A program made the position numbers and the translations under genes. Shown piece by piece: positions 25,222 to 39,044 of a DNA stretch of 64,000 bases (within the stretch, counting starts at the first letter, position 1; the number at the start of each line of letters is the position of its first letter). The stretch covers positions 1,054,001 to 1,118,000 of the forward strand of contig JAWWNJ010000055.1 in NCBI GenBank assembly GCA_037176885.1, in the 5' to 3' direction. The notes beneath the pieces are model-generated. The model saw only the letters and a program-made list of their open reading frames with translations. It was not told the DNA's origin and did not search any database. This stretch comes from Favolaschia claudopus (lineage: Eukaryota > Basidiomycota > Agaricomycetes > Agaricales > Mycenaceae).

Positions 25222-25844
25222 GTATAATCCCTCTTTCTCACTCGTTGTCCCGTCATTCCGCTCTATATGTTACTGCCTTTTTAATGACTTAATGCTCATT
25301 AATAATATAGCGCTACGCTCTTCACCAATGTATCATATTTTGCATTAAAATTGTAATATATTGACAACGCAGTGCCTATTCAGAGCTTTTGTGACTAAAA
25401 TTTCGAGGTGCATAAGAGATCCTGGATGAGAATTGTGGGAGGTTGGAAGCTGAGGTCTGATAGAGACAGACACCGGATATCCGGACGACATTCGACGAAG
25501 AATCTCCCCAGGAGAGACAGACCATGGACTGCCTGGGAATCGATGTTTCGGTGTTCACAGGTCATCGCCAAAACATTTGGGGAGATCACGCAAAGTATCG
25601 GCATAGATCAGTCATCGGATGTCTTGTCAACATCCGTCTAAAACCGTGGTGTAGAGGGAATGATACTTATGCCACTTATGGGAGACGAAGAGATCAAACA
25701 CAGTCCCGTCGCCGCGGCCGACTCGGACCTCTCAACTCTCTGATTAGCAAGTACATCCTTAGAAGCTCATTGCTACTCATCTAGAGACAGAATCGCCATG
25801 TTACAATTTTTATAGATCTACTCCGCGTGCATATACCCGCATCT
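25222..25844. other. Convergent intergenic region
   Basis: About 620 bp between the stop codons of the unnamed partner gene and the spermidine synthase-saccharopine reductase gene. It is AT-rich at 25260-25370, consistent with 3' UTR and poly(A) signals. Small ORFs at 25408-25784 have no recognisable motif and I do not call them genes. Confidence 0.4.
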
Positions 25845-28461
<2,617 letters not shown>

Positions 28462-28518
28462 TCAAACAGAAAATTTCTCGAGGTTTATCTTATCTAATCT
28501 AGGCGACATGCTAATAAA

Positions 28519-30039
28519 CTATGCGCCGGCAAGCACTTCCGGCGCAATCCTCTGCTCAACCTTGTTGAGCTTGTCAACCCACTCGCCCAGACTCTTCGCC
28601 AACGTGCCAATCTGCTCTCTCGAAAGCACACGAGGCTGCACCCAAGTTATCTGCGCCTTCTGGTCTACCTGATCCAATGAACCGCGGATAAGTTTCAAGC
28701 TAAGCACAAAGAATTAAGCGTGAGACACGGGCGAAAACAGATAATGTATACCTCAATGCTTTCATGACCAAATGCTCGACTTCATCGAGCGGTAATCGCG
28801 TTTCTTCCGCGATTGTTTGGAAGGTCATGGTTCGATTGTTAGCGGCCCGCTTAAAAACACTTTCTATTAGAGCCATTAAACAAATTTTCTGTCGGAGGAA
28901 CGCGTAATTTTCTTGAAGAATCGGCTACAAAACGTTGGCTCAGGGAACGGAAATATCCATATAAATGACGAACTTCTTTCGGAAACAGCGGCGCGAGTGC
29001 CTCAAACTTGCCGATATTACCCTCGTTGAAGGTGAACAGCAATTTCTTTATCCACTCATGCGGAGTTCCATCCAAGGAATCTAATATTGGATGCATGAGC
29101 TGGTTTAATGTGTGAATACACGTGCCTATATAAAAACAGTGAACCAACCAATTCGCCAAAGTTGTAGATCGTGTCTCCGAGGAAAGCAGATATTCCTAAA
29201 TCGTGGGCACGAGCCAACCGATCCTCTGCGGACATATCCGTCTCGAGGTTAGGCACACATGCGAGATAGAGAAGCGAATGCCGGTAATACGGTGCATATT
29301 CGCCTTTCGCCTTGAGCAATTGATTGGTGAGGACAGTGATTCGCGGCGAAAGACAACAACAAAGGGCGCACCTTGTAATAGTCTCCAGCGACTTGATAAT
29401 ATGCAGCATTGACACCGTTATCGACACCTTCAAGTCGATCCAGCACTGCCCATGCCTTGTCCATGTCCGTCTTCGTCCCCTCCAGATCTCCATACAGTAG
29501 TTTTGCCCGAGCAATGGTAGCAAGCAAAAGAACATTTGCCTCTTCCGACTTGGAATTTGAAGGGACGGTTGTGATGCGTTCCAGTAAAGACGAGAGGAAT
29601 GTTAGGTGTGTTTGCGGGTCTGCAAAACACCTGGTGTCAACAAAACGCTCAGTGAAGAAACGCGAGGGCACCTACTGTCAATTTCCTTCGAGACTTTGAC
29701 ACCCATCTCCACCAACCTCAACTGGTTGATTTTTGTTTCAAAATCGCGAACAAACGATTCAAAGACATCCACTCGGTAGGGTTTCGACGCGGGGTGATCA
29801 AAGAAGGAGAAGAGTTTGAGAGTGAGCTGATGCCATAGCCTTTGGTGCAGATTAAGGACGAGTTAGCGGACGACGACCACGACGCACTTTTTGGTGTACA
29901 AAGTGCGGAAACTGTCGACGAAGGGGTGTAACTCTTGGGGAGTCGATGAGAGGGCAGTTGCTATGAAGTCGTCTAAGTTGAGTTTGAATGGTTTGGGCGC
30001 ATCGACGGCCATGGAGGCGGCGGTGGTGGAGGAAGACAT
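28519..30039 (-). CDS. RPN9: 26S proteasome lid subunit Rpn9 (PSMD13)
   Basis: Rpn9 is a PCI-domain scaffold subunit of the 19S lid. The start at 30039 gives MSSSTTAASMAVDAPKPFKL. Exons read through helical repeats (DPQTHLTFLSSLLERI, ANVLLLATIARAKLLYGDLEG, NAAYYQVAGDYYKAKGEYAPYYRHSLLYL split over two exons) to the PCI/winged-helix region RTMTFQTIAEETRLPLDEVEHLVMKAL with IRGSLDQVDQKAQITWVQPRVL near the C terminus; the protein ends RIAPEVLAGA. The length of about 390 residues fits the family. It lies 90 bp upstream of the spermidine synthase fusion gene in the same direction. Together with RPT1 this makes two proteasome genes within 25 kb, which is probably coincidence. The call is secure. Confidence 0.92.
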
Positions 30040-30181
30040 GGACGACGCGTAATAACGCGCGTTTGTTTGGCTGACAACTCAGAAATAAACATCGATTCTT
30101 TTTGAAAAGTCAATTCACGAATTACAGCCCAACCAGTCAACAAAATGTACGAATGTACAGTATAGACGCAGGACGACAGCG

Positions 30182-33100
30182 TCATCCTTGTGCATCGCGT
30201 TCCACGATAGCCTTCGATTTCAGCGCGGAGGAAGGTGAAGCGTGCATGGCGATATCGCTCAACCGGGGAAGCCGAATTTTCAGCGAAGGTGTGATAGGTG
30301 CTGAGGCGGAGGCTGACGTATCGTTGGCGGTCGCGAGCGCCTTTGCTGGGCGAGTCGGGCTGGGATTCTTCTTCTCTTTTGTCTTCTCCTTTTCTTTCCC
30401 CTTCGATGTTGTCGCTCTCGACTCCTTCTCAGTTCTGCTTTTCTTCAACTGCTCCACCGCCACCCGCCTATCGTCGTCGTCGTCTTCATCCTCAGATTCA
30501 ATATCCTCATCTCTTTCCTTCCGCTTCCTCCCCCGCTTCGGCGGCTCTTCCCTTTCAGCACCACCCTTCTGCGAAGGTCGACGAATCACTCGACCCCGAG
30601 AAGTAGTCTGCGACCCTTCCGTTAGGTGGATGGACACACCGCAACCAGATGCACTACGTACCTTAGATGACGACGCCACTGGAGATCCGCCGAAGATGCT
30701 CAGTCCATTTTCAGGCTCCTCCAGTTTCACACGAACCGATCTCGAAGCGGACGAGATAAAGGGGTCATCTAAGCTGGATTCCTATGCAAACAGGTTAGCG
30801 AGGGAGGAGAAAAATCACACCTGCTACCTTTGAAGAGATGCTGATCATCGACTCCAGCTGCTTACTGCTCCGAGGGCGCAACTCCCTGGTGCTCGGGGTC
30901 GGAGGAAGCTGGTTCGCACCGTTGACAGTGCGTTTCCGTTTAGCAGTTGAAGTCGAGGGACCAGCTTGGGCTGAGTTTGTAGGTGTACGCGAATGTCCGT
31001 TCAAAACGCTTGCCGGCTTGACAGCTCGCTGGTGGTACATTCAGCGAACCGATTCACGGGAAATCCCCGTCTTCTCCATACCTTGACCGCGCTGGCTCTG
31101 GCCGGTCTGCTTGACGTTGGGGCAGGTTGAGAGTCATCGGTTGGCCGGGATGAGTTGTCCCGTATCGAGAGTTGAAAATTGCATAGCATCTGAAATTCTA
31201 TATCAGAACAAATCAAATCATGTCTGGAGAACACGCACTTGGGCGGCCCTCAGATCTTCGTCATCACGAGGAGGGTCTTGGCCAGGTCGACTTCGGGCAG
31301 GCAATGGAATCCGTTCTTCAGAATCTTCCAAGGAACTCAGAGACGTAAGTGGTGAAGACATTCCCGAAGTAGCCCCTTCTTCCTCTCCTCCACTGCAACA
31401 TGGCAGTGGTCAATGATAAGATTATTCGCCAGAAAACAGGGAACACACTTTTCCACGTTGGCTTTGGCGCTGACCTTATTCCAAAAGTCAAGGATGACGA
31501 TGCGCTCAGGAACTCGATAACGACGGCCATTGATCAAGACCTCGTCTACAGCCACCTTCTTGACTTTGCTAGAGGTCGCCGTTTGCGGATGTATGATTTC
31601 AATGACACCGTTGTTGAACTGCTTGGGTTTGGTGATTTCGATGGGAGCTACTTGCTTGGGAATGCGGAGCTTCGGTAGCTGAGATTTCCATTCACCGTGA
31701 GTGTGGGTATGAAACGTATCACAAATAGGTTACCAGGACTCGGTCGGCGTGATTCGGGCACATCCATTTCTTGTTTATGGGAGGCATTGTAGGGAGAGGG
31801 GGATCGAGACAGTCCAAGTGCCAGTGCAAGCTGCAATAGTCGCAGGAAACGATGGTCTTGGGGACATCCGAGCTTGCAGTGGCTCGGGTCGACGAGCGGC
31901 GAGCGCGTTTTGCGGCCGGTGCGGAAGCCGCTAGGCCCGGTGGTAAGGCGGAAGTACCACACTTGAAACACAAAACTGGTTCGCCATTCTTGTCCCGCAA
32001 ACGATGAGCATCGCGATCCTCGACCAGTCCAAACCGACTGTGCAAGACGATGGCATGAGAAAAGCAGATGATCAGGGCAAAGATGACATACTTTAGCCGT
32101 GGTTGTCTGACGACGGAGTTGTCAACATATGTCCCTTTGGGACCGGTACCAACTGGCAGCCGAGAATTGGCTTTCTGTATCGGATTACGAATCAAAGAAA
32201 CGCACCGTCTCTGAAGAAGGTGCGGATGTCCTCAGGAAGCTGGTATTCGGTGGGGATCGAGGTCTGCACCAGCTGTATCAATGGAGAGAACAACCCAGGA
32301 GGGGGTTTTCGTGGTGGATGCTGACACGTCACGCCTGGTTGAATGGAGAGTGGCTGGAGTCTGAGAGTGGGCATACCTTCTGTATTACACAGGCAGGACA
32401 AAACCATCGATCTTCGTCGATGCGCTCCATTGGGGGATTGAGACACCAGAGATGGAATGCACGAGGGCATCCGTCACAGTACACTAGAGCACCGTGAGAA
32501 CGACACGAGGAGCAATGGTCTTCATTGTTGTTAACCTGAGAGGGTCAGATATCGTTAGATACTGTTCATAAAACGCACCTGGCTATTGACCACCGGTTCA
32601 GGAGTCGGTAGTGCTAGAGATATGGGCTGGGGCTCCTCTTTTATTCGGATGGGCTGCTCCGTTTCCTTTGCCTTCCGCTTGCCCTTGGGACGACCAGGCT
32701 TTCCTCGTTTGCTTTCCGCAGCCGCAGCGGGGACCTCCTCCATATTGGGCGCGGAGTTCGAGCGGGAAGGCGAGGATTCGTCATCAGGGATCATGATGTA
32801 GGGCTCAGACGCGACCGAGATGGGTTGGGAGAGAGAGGAGCCACCTGCCTCAGCAACAGCCCCGCCTTGGGGTGTTTCAATGGCAGACGCAGCCCCGTTG
32901 TGATTACGAGCTGAGGCCCGCTGCGCGCGACCGGTGACCGTGCTGTTCGAACAAGTCAGCGCACGATTCGGGGACGGCGAGAACAAAGATAAAAAATGGC
33001 CCTTTGCTAAAACTCGCCACCAGCTAGTGGGAGGGCGTGAAACGCACCTTCTCTTGCCTTTCAGATTCCGAACAGCCTCTTCTTGACCGATTATGGTGCC

Positions 33101-33325
33101 GTGCACGATGCCAGAGTAGGTGGAACCTGGATCTGTTGGGTGGAGATACGAGTATACAGGCTTCTTGGGATCGCGTTTTTGCGTAGACTGCTGTACAACC
33201 GAGAGCAGAGAAGGCGGGCCTGGCAGAATTTCCGTGGCTAGCGAAGAATCTCCCTCCAGATGAGACGGCTGGTGGACGGGTACGCCGGGCAAGAGATAGG
33301 CAGGCATGGTGCTCGTGGCAGCCAT
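30182..33325 (-). CDS. Double PHD-finger chromatin protein, Rco1/Cti6-like (putative Rpd3-type deacetylase complex subunit)
   Basis: The start at 33325 gives MAATSTMPAYLLPGVPVHQ. A long disordered basic region has an AT-hook-like motif KRGKPGRPKGKRK (about 32670). PHD finger 1 reads CSSC, CDGC, FHLWCLNPP and WFCPAC (about 32405-32520). The second finger is longer, with CFKC, an insert of about 30 residues, CDYC, HWHLDCLDPP and MCPNH (about 31755-31965). After that come VDEVLINGRRYRVPERIVILDFWNKV and a Ser- and Lys-rich tail with a strongly acidic and basic stretch, ending at 30182. Two PHD fingers in this arrangement are typical of yeast Rco1 and its relatives, which bring the Rpd3S histone deacetylase to transcribed chromatin; PHF12 is an animal counterpart. 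PHD assignment is firm; the exact orthology (Rco1 or Cti6) is inferred. Confidence 0.75.
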
Positions 33326-35165
33326 CCTTGAGTAGCCCAAGGCTTATCAGCCGGGTTCGAGCAAGAGATGTCAAGAAACAAGGTCAAAGGCCGGCCAGAC
33401 GGGTTTACAACTCGAGGCGAGATGGTGGCAGGACGCAAAGTATTTACAGCAAATCGATGTACGTTGCTACACATTCCAACTCTTTACTCTACACATCCCT
33501 CACATCTCTCGTATCGTTGTTCCGTCCCTGCTCAGCGCCAATTGACCTCGCCGAGGGGCCGAATCAAGACTGTGCGCCTCGGGCATTCTATGCACCCCCG
33601 AAACCGCCCCAAGGGATTGCCTTGGATTGGTGTCGAGCGATAGACGAAATATGTGAAATCCTCAGTAGCAACACTAGACAAAGAAGAGACACACTCACCT
33701 GAACATAGTGCTGGGTCTTCGTCTATCAAACCGACGGAGACGGGCTCGGAACATAGACCCCCACTTCACATATACTGAGCTCTCGCTCGTATCCGCCGCA
33801 GACTGTATGTTCCTTGGAATCGAGAGAACGTTGTGAGATTGGGATTGAATTGTCCTAACTTATGAGGAGTCCCAGGGAAATCAGCGGTCTAACGCACCAA
33901 ACAAACTGAAACCGAGCGCGGAGCCCCAAGGCTCAAGAGTGAATTTTCGCGAGAGTCCTACTAAGCGTGCAAGCAAATGTTCCAGTGGCGAGAGCTTCAG
34001 TCCTGGTTATGCTGGCCGAAGTGAGCAGGCGCCATCATCAATGATCATTGGGTGTTGCTTCCAAATCCTCGTTGAACCTTGCCAAGAACAGCTGGACAGG
34101 GATGCATTCGCAGCGAAAAAGTCAAGGGTTGATTCTAGGAATTGTTGCATATCGGCGAGACTATACAGTATGTGCTTGAATTTTGATCGAAGAGAATCGT
34201 TTGAGAGCCATGCCGGGTGAATTCGAAGTTGGGCGGCGCCATGCAGTATAGTCGCATACTTTTAGCGAGTAGTAAGTACCAAACCAAGTCTCTGTTGTTG
34301 GATGAAACTGTCGAGGTGGGCGTCGTCGTTGTCGGCGCGTCCTAGCGGTGAGGTTAGGTAATCAAAGTGTGCTTTCTTGACTTCCACCCAAGAGGCACGC
34401 GGGAATGTCCGATCACACACAGACCTCATTGACAGGGCCCCTCAATTAGGAAGGTGGTGCTGATGGACAACTTTTGACGGGGCGAAAGAAAAACTTCTGT
34501 TCATGAGGGCTCTATTACCCCGAATGTCTTCAATATTTCGCCTACCCTCCCATTCTTGTATGCTCTCTTTCGTTCTGTCCCTTCAGAATCATATGTTATG
34601 TTCTCAGACCCGCACAATGAATGGATTGATCTTTTGATGCATGAGGCAGTTATGATGACGAGACATGGCTTTTCTTCGGCCGAAACTTACGATTCCACCG
34701 AAAATGGCCTTACAGCCGATGGGACCGCCCTCCCGTAGCGGACCGGTGATCCGGACCCTCCTCCTCCTCATGTGCACAGCATGTCAAAACTTTTTGAGGT
34801 TGATGTCGGAAACTTTTGTTCCGCGTGCCTCTTGCTTCCACCAACATTCGTCATCGTCTGTAGTCGTCTGGAGGCGACTTCAATATCTTGTTATGAAACT
34901 ATCGCGGCTCACGCCGAGTTGTTTTCGTTCTGCTGAGCTTTCAAGTTTTGTTACTCGGTTGAGTCGGTTCAGACTTTCGGATATCTACGCGTTTGTCGCA
35001 AACGAGAATATGTTTTTCTTTCACGAAGCAAGCTCTGGGTTCTGGGGCCACTGAAGCTTGAACTTGAAGCCCCCGGAGGTGTGAATATGGCGTGACCAGA
35101 GGAACCCCTAGCGCCTCCTTAAACCTGACTCTGGTTTGTAGCAGCGACTCTTGCCGCCGTCTACG
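33326..35165. other. Gene-poor region between the PHD gene and the A-T-C synthetase
   Basis: About 1.84 kb, the longest stretch here without a recognised gene. It lies between two divergent genes and must include both promoters. Short ORFs at 33368-33702 (plus) and 33532-33754 (minus) have splice-like edges (GTGAGT on the minus strand near 33698), but I recognise no family and the implied intron would be only 25 nt. I see no transposon ORF, no terminal repeats and no tRNA. The segment 34440-34560 is T- and C-rich. I cannot support a gene call. Confidence 0.35.
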
Positions 35166-38100
35166 ATGCAGTCCACCCATGCCCTACTTTCACCCTCTGT
35201 TCTAGGCGATTTACTCGCAACTCAGCCCGCAACTGCGCCCGCGCTCATATTGCCGTCCTCCGTATCACTCAGCTACGGCCAGCTTGTCTCACATGTTCAA
35301 AGCCTTGCCCAAGAGCTCGCCGTGCCGTTTGGCCAATCCGTTGCATTAGCTTTACCGAACAGTGTAGAGCTCCTTCTTGCTTTCTTTGCAGTCGCCACTC
35401 TCGGCGCCATAAACTGTCCGTTAAACCCAGGGTACACGCAAACCGAGTTTGAGGTACCACAAATCGCGTCGTTTTTTAGCGAAACTGACAGAGCGAGTGC
35501 AGTTTTATCTGAATGACACGAATCCCGCTCTTTTGCTCGTTCCTCAGGGCTTCATGAGCGCACATCCTCCTCCAGCATGCATCAGCGCGGCGCATAAATG
35601 TGGTGTACCCATCAAAGAGATTGTCTTCAATCCAGCCTCCGCTCCGCCGGCGCGTCTGTTGTCGTTTGCTAGGCTGAAGGTTTCCCCGGACAGCGTAGCT
35701 CTAGTCCTTCACACTAGCGGCACCACCGGCCGACCCAAAGGTAAGAGGTGGTTCCAAGTTTTACGGCAACATCGAACACTTTCTTATACTGTCAAAGCCG
35801 TGCCTCTCACTCACGGCAATCTGCTCGCCACCGCGCGAAATATCGTGAATACCTATGCGCTTTCGCCCGCCGACAACACCTACCTCGTCCAGGTTCTCTT
35901 CCACATCCACGGCATCGTCGCAGGAGTTTTGGCCCCATTCCTTTCGGGAGGGCGTGTCACCCTTCCCCACAAATTTGACCCAAGCAAAACATGGAGCGAG
36001 TTTCAGCGTTGCGACTGCACCTGGATCACTGCGGTACCTTCAATCCTCCAGATGCTTCTACGCGCGCCAGCGCCAGATGGCCTACGTATGCGTTTCATCC
36101 GAAGCTGTTCCAGTCCTCTGAGCCCCAGTACACTTGAGCAGCTTGAAACTCGATTTGGCGTACCGGTGCTTGAGGCATACGCAATGACGGAGGCAGCTCA
36201 TCAGATGACTTCTAACCCTCTCCCCCCTCCCACTGCCCCACGAAGCGCTTGGAAGCGTAAACCAGGGAGCGTCGGTATCGCACAGGGCACAGAAATCGCT
36301 ATCTACATTGGGTCCACTCCCGCCCCCTTGGGAGAGCATGGCGATGTTTGTGTCAAATCCAGTTCTGTCACTAAAGGATACATCAACAATCCCACCGCAA
36401 ACGCAGACGCGTTTCTCCCAAATGGATTCTTCCGCACAGGTGACAGGTATGATATCTTGCTTGAGTTGATACCATGTTGAATTGAGACATGCAGAGGGTT
36501 CCTGGATAACAACGGCTTCTTGACGCTAGTCGGTCGGAACAGCGAGATAATCAACCGCGGCGGAGAGAAAATCTCGCCCATTGAAGTTGACGCTGCGCTC
36601 CTGGGATGCTCGCCCGCCATTCGAGAAGCCGTTGCTTTTGCGGTTCCAGACGCTCTGATGGGACAAGAAGTCGAGGCCGCCGTCGTGGTTGCTGACGGCG
36701 AAAAGTTGGACGAAGTGACATTGCAAGCGCTTGTGGGGCGGATCCTCGCCGACTTCAAAGTTCCCAAGCGCATTCACTTTGTTGAAGGCGCCATCCCGAA
36801 AGGACCGACGGGAAAAATTCAGCGCAAGAACTTAACCGAGCTGTTTGGGAGGAAGTTGGTCGCGGCGGCGACGCAGTCGGTCCAACCAGCAGATATTGGT
36901 GCGACACTCAAAGCGGTGCTAGTCGACCTTTTGCATGTAGATTCCTCCGCGATTTCGGACGAGAGCACACTTTTCGAACTCGGAGCGGACTCGATCATCT
37001 TCATCCGCCTCGTCTCCGCCCTCCGTGCTCGTGGTATCAGTGTCAGTACCGGCGATCTCTTCACAAATCCCTCCATTGGTGAGCTCGTGAAGCTTCTCCA
37101 GAGCCAGAAAGGGGAGGAGCCAGAGCCACGTCCTTTTGAGTTGCTTGGACCGCACTGTAATGACGCAGCTGCGGACATTGCGGCTCAGCTTGGTTTGCGA
37201 GGGGAAGATATTGAAGACGCGTTCCCATTGGTCCGCGGACAGGCGCTCATGTATCGTGCCGCGATGGACGCACCGAATACAAACACATGGTGGATTGGCG
37301 ATGTGGTCCAGTTAAACAAATCGGTAAACGTGGACCGTTGGGTACAAGTTTGGAACACCGTGTTCGAGAATGAGTCGGTGAGTATTTATCTGTCTGGTTT
37401 ATGCTACATACAAACAATCAACACTTCTTAGTGTATGCGTGGGACACTTGTAGGACGCATCCCGGGGCAGGATCCGGCGTACGACGAACCTGTCAATACA
37501 GCGTACATATCCCCTCAAGCGGTCGCGCCACACTGGGTACGGTTACACGCCGACTCCCGTTCCAGCGCCTGTGCGTTGATTCAATCATACGCCGCTGGCC
37601 TCCGACACGACATCGGATTCCGCTCAATTCACTTCCTGCTGGTCAATTTTCCCAAGGGCACCATCTTTGCTTTCCTCTGCTCGCACATCTTTTTAGATGG
37701 GGGGTCGCGCGAACTTCTGCAGAATGTTGCTAGTGCGCTGTATCATCGTCCTGGAACGGTCGTCATAAAGAAGCAGGGATGCGGACCTTGGGCACGATAC
37801 GTCAAACATGCGTTGGCTGTGCAACCGGATAATGCGTTCTGGTCGAAGGAATTCGTGCCTTCTGCGGGCCTCCCTAGTTTCCACACAGCGCGACTGAATG
37901 ATGCAGACGTTATTCAGCCGCTCAGAAACCAGTCCACAGTTTTAGACTTGCCGTTGACGGAGATGAGCCAGCAGTTGGGCGTGAGCGTGCCGCTTCTGAC
38001 AGAAAGTGCATTCTGTTTGGCCCTCAGTCTATATTGGAGCCAGGTCAGTGGCAAGATGGAACCGGCATTCTATGCCAAGACATTCAGTCGTGAGTTGCCG

Positions 38101-38776
38101 TTTACAGAGTGGTGATAGCAGGAGCTTGACTCGATCGTGGTGCAGGGAGATACGAAGAAGTCAAGGACATGTTCGAAATTCGTGGCCTTCCGATGCAGTT
38201 GAACGCGTCTATGATGCCCGTCGTTATCGCCAACCACTCTCTCTGGGCGTTTGTCAACTCGTTCAAATTCAAGCTCCGTGCTATAGAGAACCTAGAGCAG
38301 TCGGTCAGTCTGTCCCCGTCAAGGAAAAGAGAAATCGTCCAAGAACTCATTGTCATTCTAGTTGGAACATGCTAGAGCCCGGACAGCCGTAACGTGGCTC
38401 TGGCGAGTTCAACGTCAAGTGCCTGAGTGGGACTCGCTGGCGGAACTGATCGACGCCGTATGGCGCCCCGTGTGTCCTTGCGAGATCTCTGTGCGCCGCC
38501 TTACACCGACCCATCTTTTCGTGAACCAGATGCAAGAGGTCTGGTTCGCAGACGAGTTTAAACAACGCGGATGCAAATTGGAACTCATCGATATCTTCGC
38601 AAGGACTCTGACGTTTTATGCTGAGGGCCGTTTGGAAAACAAGACGTATAACGATTTGAAGGCGTTCGTGTTCAGTCCGCGAAGCAGGTGAGTGCACGGT
38701 GAATCAGCGACGCGATGCAACTGAAAGCGATTGAATGTGTAGCTTGGAGGGCTTGGGCATTCTTGCGAGATTGTGA
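35166..38776 (+). CDS. NRPS-like adenylation-carrier-condensation (A-T-C) synthetase with acyl-CoA-synthetase-type A domain
   Basis: The start at 35166 gives MQSTHALLSPSVLGDLLA. Residues 1 to about 520 are an adenylate-forming domain closest in feel to Pcs60/4-coumarate-CoA ligases: GAINCPLNPGYTQTEFE, A3 loop TSGTTGRPK (about 35710-35740), YLVQVLFHIHGIVAG, EAYAMTEAAHQM, GFFRTGD, GRNSEIINRGGEKISP and the catalytic Lys in PTGKIQRKNL (about 36810). A carrier domain follows, with the phosphopantetheine site in FELGADSIIFIRL (about 36976-37010). The last part is a condensation-like domain with SHIFLDGGS at about 37684 in place of HHxxxDG: the first His is Ser, but the catalytic second His and DG remain. 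So it probably activates one acid, loads it on the carrier and passes it to an acceptor. Substrate unknown. No other biosynthetic cluster genes lie nearby. The 3' end has two readings: stop at 38691, or splice to 38776. Confidence 0.8.
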
Positions 38777-38784
38777 AGTTCTCC

Positions 38785-38908
38785 ATGGCAGTATGGAGAT
38801 GGAGAAGTGTACCAGAGATTTTTTTACTGCAGGACTGTGAATTTGTGAATGGCAGTACGGAGATACATACATAGAGAACTGTACTAGCGATTTTTTGTAC
38901 GACTGTAT
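38785..38908 (+). repeat. Imperfect tandem duplication downstream of the A-T-C synthetase
   Basis: Two copies of a unit of about 60 bp lie side by side. Copy 1 starts at 38785 (atggcagtatggagat) and copy 2 at 38849 (atggcagtacggagat). Both continue with a gtac-rich stretch, a T6-T7 run and an actgca/gactgt end, with several substitutions and a small indel. The repeat falls in the probable 3' UTR. Confidence 0.6.
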
Positions 38909-39044
38909 GCTACATTAGAAGTCCTTAACTGGAAGCAAAAGCAATATCCCTGAGGGGAGTCCGGACAAATGGAGAACCGCGTGCGCCCGTGACCGGCGCG
39001 TACGACACGTCGTGAAGTCACTCGCAACTTTGACGCGTTCGACC

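Noticed and set aside
33368..33754. Possible small two-exon genes on either strand.
   Set aside because: No recognisable domain, and the best minus-strand model needs a 25-nt intron, too short to be credible.
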